From positions 1 through 39,102 of the forward strand of contig VGZD01000024.1 in the NCBI GenBank assembly GCA_016872715.1: a stretch of 39,102 bases of DNA, in the 5' to 3' direction. Position numbers and translations under genes: made by a program. Shown piece after piece: positions 25,930 through 35,627 of the stretch; within the stretch, counting starts at the first letter, position 1, and each line of letters begins with the position of its first letter. Origin of the DNA: Planctomycetota bacterium. GTDB lineage: Bacteria > Planctomycetota > UBA1135 > GCA-002686595. The notes below the pieces were generated by a model, which saw only the letters and a list, made by a program, of their open reading frames with translations, had not been told where the DNA came from and ran no database searches.

Positions 25930-25950
25930 CAGGGCGAAAAACCGGCCCTG
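25930..25950 (-). terminator. Small hairpin after the polyferredoxin gene
   Basis: CAGGGC (25930-25935) and GCCCTG (25945-25950) form a 6-bp stem with a 9-base loop that starts 5 bases past the stop on the minus strand. No U-run follows it, although the loop itself is T-rich on that strand. Confidence 0.35.
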
Positions 25951-25954
25951 ACGC

Positions 25955-27763
25955 TCAGCGATGGGCCGCGGCGCGGTGGGCGCGCGCTCCCGCCGCGTCG
26001 CCGCGCTCTTCGCACAGAATCGCGAGCCCCTCGCGCGCGCCGCGGTGCGCCGGTTCGATGGCGATGGCCGCCTGCCACGCGGCTTCGGCGGCGGCGAAGT
26101 CGTTGTGCTGCGCGCAGGCCTGTCCGAGCAGCGCGTGCGTGTCCGCGTCTTCGGGGTGACGCGCGAGCGCCTCGCGATAGTGCGAGATGCCCAGCTCGAA
26201 GCGGCCCAAGGCGCAGTACATGCCCGCGAGATTCTCGCGCGCCTCGCGGAACTCGCTATCGCGCGCGAGCGCCGCCTCGAACGCCACGGCCGCATCCTCG
26301 AGCTGGCCGGCTTGGGCCGCGCGCACGCCGCGCTCGTATTCGGAGCGCGCCGCCGCGCGCTCGCGTTCGCGCTCCTCGCGCTGTTCGCGCTTGCTGCGCT
26401 CGGCGCGCACGTCGGACACCTGCGCGCGCGCCGCCAACCCCACCACAGCGATGAAGGCGAGCGCGACCAGCGCGAACGCGCGACCAGCGGAGGTGACCCT
26501 GCGCGCGCGCACGAGATCCCACGCCGCCAGCGCGATGTCCGAGCGCCGCAGCATGCGCACGCACAGGTGCGCGACGAGCGCGAACAACACCGCGAGAGCG
26601 AGCGCGAGGAGCAGCGGCACGCCCTCCTCCCGCCACGGCAAGAGCTGGTAGTTGCGCAGGGCGAACACGGCGGTGAGGAACGCCACCGCCAGCAGGACGT
26701 CCTCGGCGAGCGTCGGGCCGCCGCGGCGCTCCGACTTGCCGGAGAACACGAGCGCGAGGACGAGCGAGAGCGCGGCGAGCTCGGTGGCCCAGCGCCCTTC
26801 GAGCGTGCCCTGTCGCGCGAGCAACACGGCGAACGCGCTCCAAAGGAACGCTGATGTGAGCGCCAAGCTCGGGAGTCGCTCGACGAGTCCTGCCGCAAGG
26901 CGCTTGCCCGGCCGCGCGGAGCGCGCCGTGATCGCCGGCACTCCGAAGCCGACGTACAGCGCGTCCTTGGGACACACGCTCACGCAGTCGAGGCACTTCA
27001 TGCAGCCGGGATCGACGATCGCCTTCCAGTCGCGCACTTCTTGGTGCACGCGCACGTTGGACGTGCACACCGCCGTGCAATGGCCGCAGCCTTCGCACGC
27101 ATTCGTCGCGCGAATGCGCACCGGCGCGAGCTGGTCCGCGATGCCGAACACGGCGCCGTAGGGGCATGCGTACGTGCAAAAGCCCTTCGCGCCGAGGAAC
27201 CACACCATCCCGACGCCTGCGACGAGCAGGGTCAGCAGCGCCATCTCCAGACCCGGGAACGTGTCCCAGAAGCCCGCCGTCGTCAACTCGGTGTGCGCGA
27301 TGCCGAGCCCGCGTCCTTGCTCGATGCGCGGGAGCAGCGGCGCGAGGAACATGTAGACGAACACGACCAGCGGCACGAGGCCGAGCAACCCCAGATTCAC
27401 CGGACGCGGCCGCAGTCCGACCTTCTCGAGCAGCCAGCGACAGCCGTCCTGAACGGCGACCAGATGGCAGGCCCAGCCGCAGAAAAAGCGGCCGAACAGC
27501 GCGGTGGAGAGAATCGCGAGGCCGAAGAAAATCGCCCCGGCGTTGAGCACGCCCTTGGCGCTGAGCTCGATCGACTCGGATGGCTCGAGCGGCGTCAGCG
27601 TCGAACCGGTGCTCGCCCAGTGGGCGACGTGCACGGCGATCGCGGCGTGGATCGCGATCAGCACCAACATGCGCCAGCGCCCGACGCGCGACGGCCGCAT
27701 GGGACCGTGCGCCACGACGTCGAGTTGGTCGGAACTTCCTTCCGTGCGACAGCGGTTGCTCAC
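25955..27763 (-). CDS. Membrane polyferredoxin (NapH/CcoG-like) fused to TPR repeats
   Basis: The 602-residue protein starts with transmembrane segments and the NapH/NosR/CcoG-type motifs FCGWACH (94-100) and FCTYACPYGAV. Two 4Fe-4S motifs follow: CEGCGHCTAVC with a nearby single cysteine in place of a full CP ending, and CMKCLDCVSVCP. More membrane helices come next, then a Lys/Arg/Glu-rich coiled segment (about 455-480) and about three TPR units (485-600). Family members pass electrons across or along the membrane, or help assemble cytochrome oxidases. The TPR tail is unusual and suggests a partner protein. The start is GTG at 27763, or the ATG at 27700. It diverges from the kinase across 80 bases. 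Electron donor and acceptor are unknown. Confidence 0.85.
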   Translation of the reverse strand: MSNRCRTEGSSDQLDVVAHGPMRPSRVGRWRMLVLIAIHAAIAVHVAHWASTGSTLTPLEPSESIELSAKGVLNAGAIFFGLAILSTALFGRFFCGWACHLVAVQDGCRWLLEKVGLRPRPVNLGLLGLVPLVVFVYMFLAPLLPRIEQGRGLGIAHTELTTAGFWDTFPGLEMALLTLLVAGVGMVWFLGAKGFCTYACPYGAVFGIADQLAPVRIRATNACEGCGHCTAVCTSNVRVHQEVRDWKAIVDPGCMKCLDCVSVCPKDALYVGFGVPAITARSARPGKRLAAGLVERLPSLALTSAFLWSAFAVLLARQGTLEGRWATELAALSLVLALVFSGKSERRGGPTLAEDVLLAVAFLTAVFALRNYQLLPWREEGVPLLLALALAVLFALVAHLCVRMLRRSDIALAAWDLVRARRVTSAGRAFALVALAFIAVVGLAARAQVSDVRAERSKREQREERERERAAARSEYERGVRAAQAGQLEDAAVAFEAALARDSEFREARENLAGMYCALGRFELGISHYREALARHPEDADTHALLGQACAQHNDFAAAEAAWQAAIAIEPAHRGAREGLAILCEERGDAAGARAHRAAAHR

Positions 27764-27843
27764 GCGCGAATTGTGGGACGGCGCGCTCCGCTCCGCAAAC
27801 GTCTCCCGCTCGCTCCTGCTAGGCTCGTCGAGGAGTTTCCGCC

Positions 27844-30800
27844 GTGCAGACTGCCCCTGACGACGACCGAGCGCGCCCGCGCCCCGCGGCCAGCGAAATC
27901 GTCGAGCGTCTGCGCGCGCGGCCGCGCGTGACGGGCCGCTACGGAAACGAACTCGAGATCGCGCGCGGTGGCATGGGGGCGATCCTGCGCGTGCACGATC
28001 GCGACCTGCACCGTGAGCTCGCCATGAAGGTGATGCTCGACGAGCAGGGCGGCGTCGAGCCCGATTCGCCCGAGGCGGCGCGACTGCGCGCGCGGTTCCT
28101 CGAGGAAGCGCAGGTCACCGGCCAGCTCGACCACCCCGGCATCGTGCCCGTGCACGAGCTCGGCCTCGACGCGCAGGGCCGCGTGTACTTCACGATGAAG
28201 CTCGTGCGGGGCCGCGACCTGCGCGCCGTGTACGAGCAGTTGCACAAGCGCGAAGAAGGCTGGAACCTGCCGCGCGCGCTCGGCGTGCTCCTGCGCGTGT
28301 GCGAGGCGATGGCGTTCGCGCACGCCAAGGGCGTGATCCACCGCGACCTCAAGCCCGCCAACATCATGGTCGGTCGCTTCGGCGAGGTGTACGTGATGGA
28401 CTGGGGTCTCGCGCGCGTGCTCGGCGCGGGCGCGAGCCTCGATCGGCCGCGCAACGACGACGAGAGCCGCGTGACGAGCGCGCGTCAGGCCACGACGCTC
28501 GACGGCGATGCCTCGCTCGCGACGCTCGACGGCGACGTCGTCGGCACTCCGGCGTACATGTCGCCGGAGCAGGCGCTCGGAAGGCTCGACGACCTCGGGC
28601 CGCGCTCGGACGTGTACTCGCTCGGCGCGATGCTCTACGAGCTGCTCGCGGGCCACATGCCCTACATGCGAGCGGGCGAGACACGCTCGCCGTTCACGGT
28701 CGTGCGGCTCTTGAAGGAGGGTCCGCCCGAGCCGCTCGAACGCATCGCGCGCGGCGCCGATGGCGAGCTGGTCGCGATCTGCGACAAGGCCATGGCCCGC
28801 GATCCGCGGGCGCGCTACGCGGGCATGCTCGAGCTCGCGGAGGACCTGCGCGCGTACCTCGAGGGTCGCGTCGTGCGCGCGCACCGCACGGGCGCGCTGG
28901 TCGAATTCAAGAAGTGGATCGGGCGCAACCGGGGCTTCGCCGCGGCCGTCGCGGCGGCGGTGCTGGTCGGAATCGGGCTCTCGGCGGCGTTGTTCGCGGT
29001 GCAGGCGCGAGCGAACCAGCGGCTGCAAACCGAGAAGGAGCTCGCCGACTCCAATGCGCGCGAGGCGACCGAGGCGCGCGCGCGCGCCGAAGCGGCCAAT
29101 CGCGCGCTGGACGAGGAGAAGCGCGTGGCACAGGCGAACGCCGACGAGGCGCGGCGGCGCGGGTACGCCGCGAGCATCGCGGCGGCGGCGGCGGCGCTCG
29201 ATGACCGCGACCTCGCGCGCGTGCGCCAGCGGCTGCGCGACTGTCCGAAGGAACTGCGCGGCTGGGAGTGGAACTTCCTCAACCAACTGCTCGAACAGAG
29301 CGCCGCTCTCATCGCGCCCCGCACGTTCGAGGGCGAAGCGCCGCCCGTGGCGCTCGACCGCATTCTCGCGCTCGCCACGGACGCCGACGAGCGGGTGCTG
29401 CTCGTCGCCACCGCGGGCAGCGCCAAGTCGCCGTCGATCCTGCGCGCCTACGACCTCGCCAGCTTCCGTCCGCTCGGCGACATCGACCTCGGCGGAGCGC
29501 GCATCACCGCGCTCGCCGTCGCACCTTCGCGCGCGCGCGCCGCGATCGCGCTCTCGAGCCTCGAAGTGCGCGTGCTCGCGCTCGCGAGCCGCGTCGAGGA
29601 GCGGCGCTGGACGCTGCCGTCGGTCGCCGCGGCGCTCGCCTACTCGTCCGACGGTCGACGCCTCGCGCTCGCGAGCGGAACTCAGCTGCGCCTCGTGGAC
29701 GCCGAGGACGGTCGGGACGTCGACCGCTGGGACACACTCGGCGCACGAGCGAGTTGTCTCGCGCTTTCCCGCGACGGCGCCCGGCTCGCGTTCGGGAGCG
29801 CCGAGGGCTTCGTGGGCCTGCTCGACCTGCGCACGCGCGCGCTGGCGTGGCTGGGAGAACAGGACGCTCCGATCCGCGCGGTGGCCTTCAGCCCCGATGC
29901 GCTGCGACTCGCGGCGGCGGCGGGCCACGTCGAGCGCGGCGGCGAGTTGCATCGCTGGCAGGACTGCTTGCGCGAGTGGGACACGCACTCGGGGCGACTG
30001 ACGCGTCTCGAGCGCGACGATGCGGGCGAAGTCTCGTGGTGCGGCTACGACGCCACGGGGCGCATGCTGCTCTCGGTCGCGCGCGGCGGGTCGATTCGGG
30101 CGCGCGATCTCGCGGCGCAGCAGGACACGCGCCTGACCGCCGGGCTCGTCGATCTCGTCGCGGCCCTGCCGTTGCGCGGCGGACGGGGGCTCGTCACGGG
30201 CAGCGAGCGCGGCACGCTGCGCCTGTGGGACACGGCGATCGGAGACTCCGTGGCACTGACGGGCGGACGCGTGGGCGCGAGCCAGCTCATGTTCCTTCCC
30301 AACTCCAATCGCCTCGTCTCGCTGGAGACGGGGCAGGTGCGCGTGTGGAACCCGCGCACCGGCGAGCTCGAACGCGTGCTCGCGCGCCTCGTGCAGCTCT
30401 CCCCCACCGAGGCCGAAGCGCCGGCCTGCATCGGCGCGAGCCGCGACGGCACGCGCCTCGCGATCGGTTGGGCGACGCCCGCGATCGAAAACGGGCAGCG
30501 ACGCTCGAAGGTGCGCGTGCGCGATCCCGCCGACGGCGCGCTGCTGCGCGAGGTGAGCTTCTCCGCGAACGGACACCCCAGCGCCGTGACCTTCGACGCG
30601 CTCGGCGAGCGCGTCGCCATCGGCACCGACGCGGGCGAGCTGCTCGCCTTCGAGATCGCCAGCGGCGAATTCCTGCCCGCGCGCGCCACCTTGCGCGGCC
30701 GTGTCGGCGAGCTCGCATGGCTCGACGACGGCCGGGTCGCGGCCGGCACGTCCGGCGGACAACTCGCGCTGTGGGACACCGACGGCGGCACGCCGCGGCT

Positions 30801-31836
30801 CGTGATCGATCAGGAGAACACCTACATCTACGCGCTCCAGCGCTCGCTCGACCAGACCGCGCTGTGGGTCGACGCCGGAAGGAGCACGCTGCGCCTCGAT
30901 CTCACGACGCTGGAGTCCACGGAAGTTCCGGCTTCGGCGGACAGCGCCGGTCGCATCACGTGGATCGATGGCGACAGGCGCCACTTGTGCCGCACGCGCT
31001 CCAATCGCGTCGGTGTGTTCGACTCCAAGACCTCCGAGCTGCTGCTCACGCTGCGCTCCGACGAGGCGGCGACGGCGATCGCCGCCAGCGCCGATGGCAG
31101 CATGATCGCCAGCGGCTTCGCCTCGGGGGCGATTCGCGTGTGGTCGCGCGACGCGGTGCTCGAGCGCTCTCGAGCTCGCGAAGCGTCGCGCCAAGCCCGG
31201 GCGCTGGCCGTCGATGTCGTTGCTCGGTATTTCGAGCAGGATGGCCAGCGCTGCGAGGCCGTGCTCGACTTGCTGCGGCAAGACTCGCGCCTCGAGACGG
31301 AGCGACGCGAGGCTGCCCTGCGGCTCGCCTACGCCGTCAACGCGCAACCACGCGCGCTGGAAATGGCCTGTGAGGAGGCCGTGCTCGCGCCGCGGCTGGA
31401 GTCCATCGACTATCGCGTCGCGCTGTGGCAGGCGCTCGAGCTCGGACGAGAAGAGCCCCTCAATGCGCTGGCCGCGCTGCTCGAAGGCGCGGCGCGCTAC
31501 CGACTGGCGGCGTTGGTCGACGAGCGCTCGGAGTTGGTGGCGAGCCGCGCGGCGCTCGTGCGCGCCGCGGAGCTCTCGGCGCAGGGCCCCTTCGATGCCC
31601 ACGTGGAACTGCACGCGTTCGAGACCATGACGCTGGCGCGGCTGGGCGAGTTCGAAGCGGCGGAAGCGGCGTTCGCCGAGCTGAGAGCGGAATTCTACGA
31701 CGTCGAGTTGCTGCGCAGCTCGTTCCATCTGCTGCGCGCGAGCGCGCTCGGGCCGCCGAAGTCCGAGACCTCGGCCGCCGACCAGCGCCTGTTGCTCGAA
31801 GCCGCCGCGGTGCTCGAGCTCGCGCGCGCGCGCTGA
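27844..31836 (+). CDS. Ser/Thr protein kinase with transmembrane segment and WD40-like propeller
   Basis: This 1330-residue protein has an N-terminal Hanks-type kinase domain (about 30-340): glycine loop ARGGMGAI (40-47), K62 in AMKVM, the catalytic HRDLKPAN, DWG in place of DFG (VMDWGLARV) and the TPAYMSPEQA activation-segment end. An acidic Thr/Ser-rich insert lies before that end. A single transmembrane helix sits at about 364-386, then a coiled coil (about 390-440), WD40-like repeats (about 480-1100, many LWD/VWN/RAYD strand ends) and a helical TPR-like tail. This is the usual planctomycete sensor-kinase layout, with the kinase inside and the propeller on the other side of the membrane. 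GTG is the start, with GAGGAG upstream. A 1322-codon antisense frame is a composition artefact. Confidence 0.93.
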   Translation: MQTAPDDDRARPRPAASEIVERLRARPRVTGRYGNELEIARGGMGAILRVHDRDLHRELAMKVMLDEQGGVEPDSPEAARLRARFLEEAQVTGQLDHPGIVPVHELGLDAQGRVYFTMKLVRGRDLRAVYEQLHKREEGWNLPRALGVLLRVCEAMAFAHAKGVIHRDLKPANIMVGRFGEVYVMDWGLARVLGAGASLDRPRNDDESRVTSARQATTLDGDASLATLDGDVVGTPAYMSPEQALGRLDDLGPRSDVYSLGAMLYELLAGHMPYMRAGETRSPFTVVRLLKEGPPEPLERIARGADGELVAICDKAMARDPRARYAGMLELAEDLRAYLEGRVVRAHRTGALVEFKKWIGRNRGFAAAVAAAVLVGIGLSAALFAVQARANQRLQTEKELADSNAREATEARARAEAANRALDEEKRVAQANADEARRRGYAASIAAAAAALDDRDLARVRQRLRDCPKELRGWEWNFLNQLLEQSAALIAPRTFEGEAPPVALDRILALATDADERVLLVATAGSAKSPSILRAYDLASFRPLGDIDLGGARITALAVAPSRARAAIALSSLEVRVLALASRVEERRWTLPSVAAALAYSSDGRRLALASGTQLRLVDAEDGRDVDRWDTLGARASCLALSRDGARLAFGSAEGFVGLLDLRTRALAWLGEQDAPIRAVAFSPDALRLAAAAGHVERGGELHRWQDCLREWDTHSGRLTRLERDDAGEVSWCGYDATGRMLLSVARGGSIRARDLAAQQDTRLTAGLVDLVAALPLRGGRGLVTGSERGTLRLWDTAIGDSVALTGGRVGASQLMFLPNSNRLVSLETGQVRVWNPRTGELERVLARLVQLSPTEAEAPACIGASRDGTRLAIGWATPAIENGQRRSKVRVRDPADGALLREVSFSANGHPSAVTFDALGERVAIGTDAGELLAFEIASGEFLPARATLRGRVGELAWLDDGRVAAGTSGGQLALWDTDGGTPRLVIDQENTYIYALQRSLDQTALWVDAGRSTLRLDLTTLESTEVPASADSAGRITWIDGDRRHLCRTRSNRVGVFDSKTSELLLTLRSDEAATAIAASADGSMIASGFASGAIRVWSRDAVLERSRAREASRQARALAVDVVARYFEQDGQRCEAVLDLLRQDSRLETERREAALRLAYAVNAQPRALEMACEEAVLAPRLESIDYRVALWQALELGREEPLNALAALLEGAARYRLAALVDERSELVASRAALVRAAELSAQGPFDAHVELHAFETMTLARLGEFEAAEAAFAELRAEFYDVELLRSSFHLLRASALGPPKSETSAADQRLLLEAAAVLELARAR

Positions 31837-31848
31837 GCTGCCTTGGCG

Positions 31849-32199
31849 CTACACGAACAGGTCGGCGTCGCCGTCGTGCTCGCGGACCTTGTAGACCTTC
31901 GCGTCCGAGCACGTCACGCCGACCGCGCGCCCGTTGCGCGGATCGAACTTGTAGTTGTGCAGCGGACACACCATGTAGCGGCCCTCCGCGAGCGGCCCGT
32001 CGATCAGGCGTCCGCCTTCATGCGGGCAGCGGCGGTCGAGCGCGCACAACTGTCCGTCGACGCGGCCGAGGATGACCTCGACTCCACCGGCGAGCGGATC
32101 TCCGATCGCGATGCGCTTCGAGTCGCCTTCGGCGAGCTTGCCCGCTCCCTTCACCAACACCGGCTTGCGGCCGAACATCCCAAGGAGCTTCGCGAGCAT
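31849..32199 (-). CDS. Rieske-type [2Fe-2S] ferredoxin, NirD-like
   Basis: The 116-residue protein carries the Rieske ligand pairs C-P-H (RRCPHEGG) and C-P-L-H (VCPLHNYKFD) with normal spacing, in a domain covering about residues 15-110. It lacks a signal peptide or membrane helix after the short hydrophobic start, so it is a soluble cytoplasmic electron carrier or the small subunit of an oxygenase or nitrite reductase. No partner reductase is in the window. It is convergent with the kinase gene (12 bases) and divergent from the phosphodiesterase gene (26 bases). Confidence 0.9.
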   Translation of the reverse strand: MLAKLLGMFGRKPVLVKGAGKLAEGDSKRIAIGDPLAGGVEVILGRVDGQLCALDRRCPHEGGRLIDGPLAEGRYMVCPLHNYKFDPRNGRAVGVTCSDAKVYKVREHDGDADLFV

Positions 32200-32225
32200 G
32201 GGCGGATGCTAGCATCCGCGTTGCG

Positions 32226-33620
32226 ATGCAACCCGTCGTCCTCGTCGATGTCGTCGGCCTCACGGCGCGTCACATCGGGCCGCGCACGCCAGCGCTCGCG
32301 GAGCTCGCGCGCCGCGGAACCTGCGCGCCGATGGGTTCGATCCTGCCCGCGGTCACGTGCAGCGCACAGGCGACGATGCTCACCGGCCGCATGCCGAACG
32401 TGCACGGCGCCGTCGGGAACGGTTGGTTCGATCGCGACAGCGGCGACGTGGCTCTGTGGCGCCAGTCGAACGCGCTCGTCGGCGCCAAGAAGCTCTACGA
32501 AACCGCACGCGAACGCGACCCGCTGTTCACGTGCGCGAAGCTCTTTTGGTGGTGGAATCTCGGCGCGCGCGTCGACTGGTCGATCACGCCGCGCCCCTTC
32601 TATCCCGCGGACGGACGCAAGTTGCTCGCCGTCTACGGCCGCCCACCGGCGTTTCCCGACCAAATCGAGCGCGAGCTGGGGGCCTTTCCGTTCTTCGATT
32701 TCTGGGGGCCGCGCTCGGGGCTCGCATCGAGCCGCTGGATCGCGGATGTCGCCGTGCGCACGCTCGAGCTGCACGCACCGAGGCTCACGCTGGTCTATCT
32801 CCCCCATCTCGACTACAGCCACCAGCAAGACGGGCCGCTCTCGGAACGCGGGCTCGCCGCGCTCGGCGAAGTCGATGCGCAGGTCGCGAAGATCGTCGCG
32901 GCGGCGGATGCGGTCGGCGCCACGGTCATGGTGGTGAGCGAGTACGGGCTCGAGAGCGTCGACACGCCGATCCACGTGAACCGCGCGCTGCGCAGCGAAG
33001 GCTTGCTCGAAGTGCGTCCGGGACCGGCGGGCGAATCGCTGGACACGTTCGCGAGCGCGGCCTTCGCCGTGGCCGACCATCAGGTCGCGCACGTGTACGC
33101 GCGCACGGCGGAAGCGCGCTCGCACGCGGCGCTCGTGCTGCGCAACCTGCCGGGCGTCGAGCAGGTGCTCGACCGCGCCGCGCAGCGCCGCTACGGCATC
33201 GATCACGCGCGCAGCGGCGACCTCGTCGCGATCGCGCGCAAGGGCGCGTGGTTCACGTACTACTACTGGCTCGACGACGCGGCCGCGCCGGACTTCGCGC
33301 GCACGGTCGACATCCATCGCAAGCCCGGCTACGACCCGTGCGAGCTGTTCCTCGACCCCGCGCTCGCCTTCCCCAAGCTGCGCATCGCGCGCCGCCTCGC
33401 GCAGAAGTTCCTCGGCCTGCGCTACCTGATGGACGTGATCCCGCTCGACGCGAAGCTCGTCCGCGGCAGCCATGGCCGCATCCCCGAAGATCCCAAGGAC
33501 GGGCCGGTGTTCCTGTGCTCGCAGCCCTTCGGCGCCTGCGGCGACGAGCCGCGCGACGGGATCGTCCCGATGACGAGCGTGCACGACCGCGTGCTGGGCC
33601 TGATGTTCGCTCAGGCCTGA
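32226..33620 (+). CDS. Phosphodiesterase/nucleotide pyrophosphatase-like protein with altered metal site
   Basis: This 464-residue protein is of the alkaline phosphatase superfamily, NPP-like branch, without a signal peptide. The nucleophile region reads PAVTCSAQATMLTG, followed by PNVHGAVGNGWFDRD. The D-x3-H pair of the second metal is LPHLDYSHQQ, and a late metal histidine is in HRKPGYDP. Where NPP enzymes have the Asp-His pair of the first metal site, this protein has Glu-Tyr (VVSEYGLES). Homologues with SEYG occur as I recall, so it is probably a real subfamily. The substrate is unknown. It is followed after 3 bases by the thioredoxin/NHL gene, so both are probably made together. Confidence 0.85.
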   Translation: MQPVVLVDVVGLTARHIGPRTPALAELARRGTCAPMGSILPAVTCSAQATMLTGRMPNVHGAVGNGWFDRDSGDVALWRQSNALVGAKKLYETARERDPLFTCAKLFWWWNLGARVDWSITPRPFYPADGRKLLAVYGRPPAFPDQIERELGAFPFFDFWGPRSGLASSRWIADVAVRTLELHAPRLTLVYLPHLDYSHQQDGPLSERGLAALGEVDAQVAKIVAAADAVGATVMVVSEYGLESVDTPIHVNRALRSEGLLEVRPGPAGESLDTFASAAFAVADHQVAHVYARTAEARSHAALVLRNLPGVEQVLDRAAQRRYGIDHARSGDLVAIARKGAWFTYYYWLDDAAAPDFARTVDIHRKPGYDPCELFLDPALAFPKLRIARRLAQKFLGLRYLMDVIPLDAKLVRGSHGRIPEDPKDGPVFLCSQPFGACGDEPRDGIVPMTSVHDRVLGLMFAQA

Positions 33621-33623
33621 GCA

Positions 33624-35603
33624 ATGGACGAGACGCGAGAGCAGGCACTGCGGGCGAAGGCGCGCGAGATCATCGCGCGCAACGCCGCGGCGCAGGTGCC
33701 CGCTCCGCCGCTCGGTGAGGGCAAGGCGTGGCTCAATGTCGCGCGGCCGCTGGCAAGCTCGCCGGACCTCGTCGGCAAGCTGGTGTTGCTCGACTTCTGG
33801 ACCGCGTGCTGCATCAACTGCCTGCACGTGCTCGGGGACCTCGCGTGGCTCGAGGAGCGCTTCCGCGGAGAGCCGTTCTGCATCGTCGGCGTGCACACCT
33901 CGAAGTTCGACAGCGAGCGCGATGTGGAGCGTGTCCGCGACGCCGTGCTGCGCGAAGGCATCGCGCATCCCGTGGTGCTCGATGGCGACTTCGACATCTG
34001 GAAGCGCTACGGCGTTCGCGCGTGGCCGACGCTCGTGCTCGTCGGTCCAGATGGCTACGTGCTCGCACAGCTCTCCGGTGAAGGCCAGCGCGCGGTGCTC
34101 GACGCGCTCGTCGAAGCCGCGCTCGAGCACTACCACGCGCTTCCCGGCTCATTCGAGCCGAGCGCGCTCCCACTGCGGCTCGAGAGCCAGCGCGTTCTGC
34201 CACGCGAGCTGCGCTTTCCGGGCAAGCTGCTCGCCGACGCAGGTCGCGAGCGACTGTGGATCGCCGACAGCGGCCACGATCGCGTGCTCGAGCTCGACCT
34301 CGAGGGGCGCTTCCTGCGCCAGTTCGGCAGCGGCTTGGCGGGGCTCGAGGACGGCGAGGCCGCGCAGGCGCGCTGGCGCGGTCCGCAGGGGCTCGCGCGG
34401 CTCGATGACGCGCTGTACGTGGCCGACACGCGCAACCACGCGCTGCGCCGCATCGACCTGCGCACGGGGAGCGTCGAGACGGTCGCGGGCAACGGGCGGC
34501 AGGGCTACGAGCGCGCGCGGCCGCCGAGGGCGCGCTCCGCCGCGCTCAACTCTCCGTGGGACCTGTGCGCCGTCGACGGCGAGATCCTCGTCGCGATGGC
34601 CGGTCTGCATCAGGTGTGGAGCTACGACCCGCGCACGCAGTCCATGCGGCCGCTCGCTGGCGACGGCAGCGAGCTGCGCCGCGACGGCGCCTTCGAACTC
34701 GCCGCCCTCGCGCAACCATCCGGCCTCGCGCGACTCGGCCGACGCGTGCTGGTGGCGGACTCCGAGTCGAGCTCGGTGCGCGCGCTCGAGCTCGACACGC
34801 GGCGCGTCACCACGCTCGCGGGCGGCGCGAGCGAGCCGCGCGACCTGTTCCACTTCGGCGACGAGGAGGGCGCGGGGCTGGGACGACGCTTCCGCCATCC
34901 GCTCGCGCTGGCCTGCGATCCGAGCCTCGACCCCGAGCGCGCGCTGGCCTACGTCGCCGACAGCTACAACCATCAGATCAAGCTGCTCGATCCCGACACG
35001 GGCACGGTGTCGCGCTACGCGGGCGCGGCGAGCGCCGGTTGGGTCGATGGCGAGTGCGAGCGAGCGCGCTTCTGCGAGCCCGGTGGGCTCTCGCTCGCGG
35101 GCGAGCGCCTGTACGTCGCCGACACGGGCAACCATGTCGTGCGAGTGATCGACCTCGTCGAGCACGTCGTGCGCACTCTGCCGCTCCCGCTCGTGCCGGT
35201 GCCGATCGTGGCGCAGGCAGCGCAGCTCGATGGCGCGCCGCTCGCGCACTGGCCGCAGACCGTGCGTCATCCGCAGTTGCGTCGCCGACTCGCGACCGGC
35301 GCCTGCGAGCTGGTGCTGCGCGTGCCGCTCGAGGCGGGCGAGCGCATGGCGCCCAGCGCGCCGTCGCAGTTCCGAGTGCTGCGCGAAGGCGGACTCGTCG
35401 CCGCGAAACACGTCTGTGGCCCGCTCACGCACCCTGAGACGCGCGTACCGCTCGGAGTCGCCGGCTCGGGCCTCGTGTGCGTGCAGGCGCTCGCCTACGT
35501 GTGCGACGCGTCCGGCCACTGCCACGCACGCTCGCACGAGTGGCGCCTCGACATCGAGGAGCAGCCGCGCGCAGCCCGCATCCTCGCGCTCGACATCACC
35601 TGA
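33624..35603 (+). CDS. NHLRC2-like thioredoxin-fold / NHL-repeat protein
   Basis: The 659-residue protein has an N-terminal TlpA/thioredoxin-like domain (about 35-170) with the redox motif C-I-N-C (FWTACCINCLH) and a cis-Pro loop AWPTLVLV. An NHL beta-propeller follows (about 185-520; repeats such as LWIADSGHDRVLELD, LYVADTRNHALRRID and LYVADTGNHVVRVID), then a C-terminal beta domain (about 540-659). The order matches animal NHLRC2 and its bacterial relatives. No signal peptide is seen, so it is cytoplasmic. The molecular role of the family is not settled. It begins 3 bases after the phosphodiesterase gene, a pairing that may be functional. Confidence 0.9.
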   Translation: MDETREQALRAKAREIIARNAAAQVPAPPLGEGKAWLNVARPLASSPDLVGKLVLLDFWTACCINCLHVLGDLAWLEERFRGEPFCIVGVHTSKFDSERDVERVRDAVLREGIAHPVVLDGDFDIWKRYGVRAWPTLVLVGPDGYVLAQLSGEGQRAVLDALVEAALEHYHALPGSFEPSALPLRLESQRVLPRELRFPGKLLADAGRERLWIADSGHDRVLELDLEGRFLRQFGSGLAGLEDGEAAQARWRGPQGLARLDDALYVADTRNHALRRIDLRTGSVETVAGNGRQGYERARPPRARSAALNSPWDLCAVDGEILVAMAGLHQVWSYDPRTQSMRPLAGDGSELRRDGAFELAALAQPSGLARLGRRVLVADSESSSVRALELDTRRVTTLAGGASEPRDLFHFGDEEGAGLGRRFRHPLALACDPSLDPERALAYVADSYNHQIKLLDPDTGTVSRYAGAASAGWVDGECERARFCEPGGLSLAGERLYVADTGNHVVRVIDLVEHVVRTLPLPLVPVPIVAQAAQLDGAPLAHWPQTVRHPQLRRRLATGACELVLRVPLEAGERMAPSAPSQFRVLREGGLVAAKHVCGPLTHPETRVPLGVAGSGLVCVQALAYVCDASGHCHARSHEWRLDIEEQPRAARILALDIT

Positions 35604-35627
35604 GCTGCCACCCGCCCAAGTCGAGCA

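Noticed and set aside
27760-31728. 1322-codon open frame antisense to the kinase gene
   Set aside because: It exists because of the high-GC codon bias of the plus-strand kinase; the translation is Arg/Ala/Glu/His-rich with no domain, while the plus strand has a full kinase and propeller.
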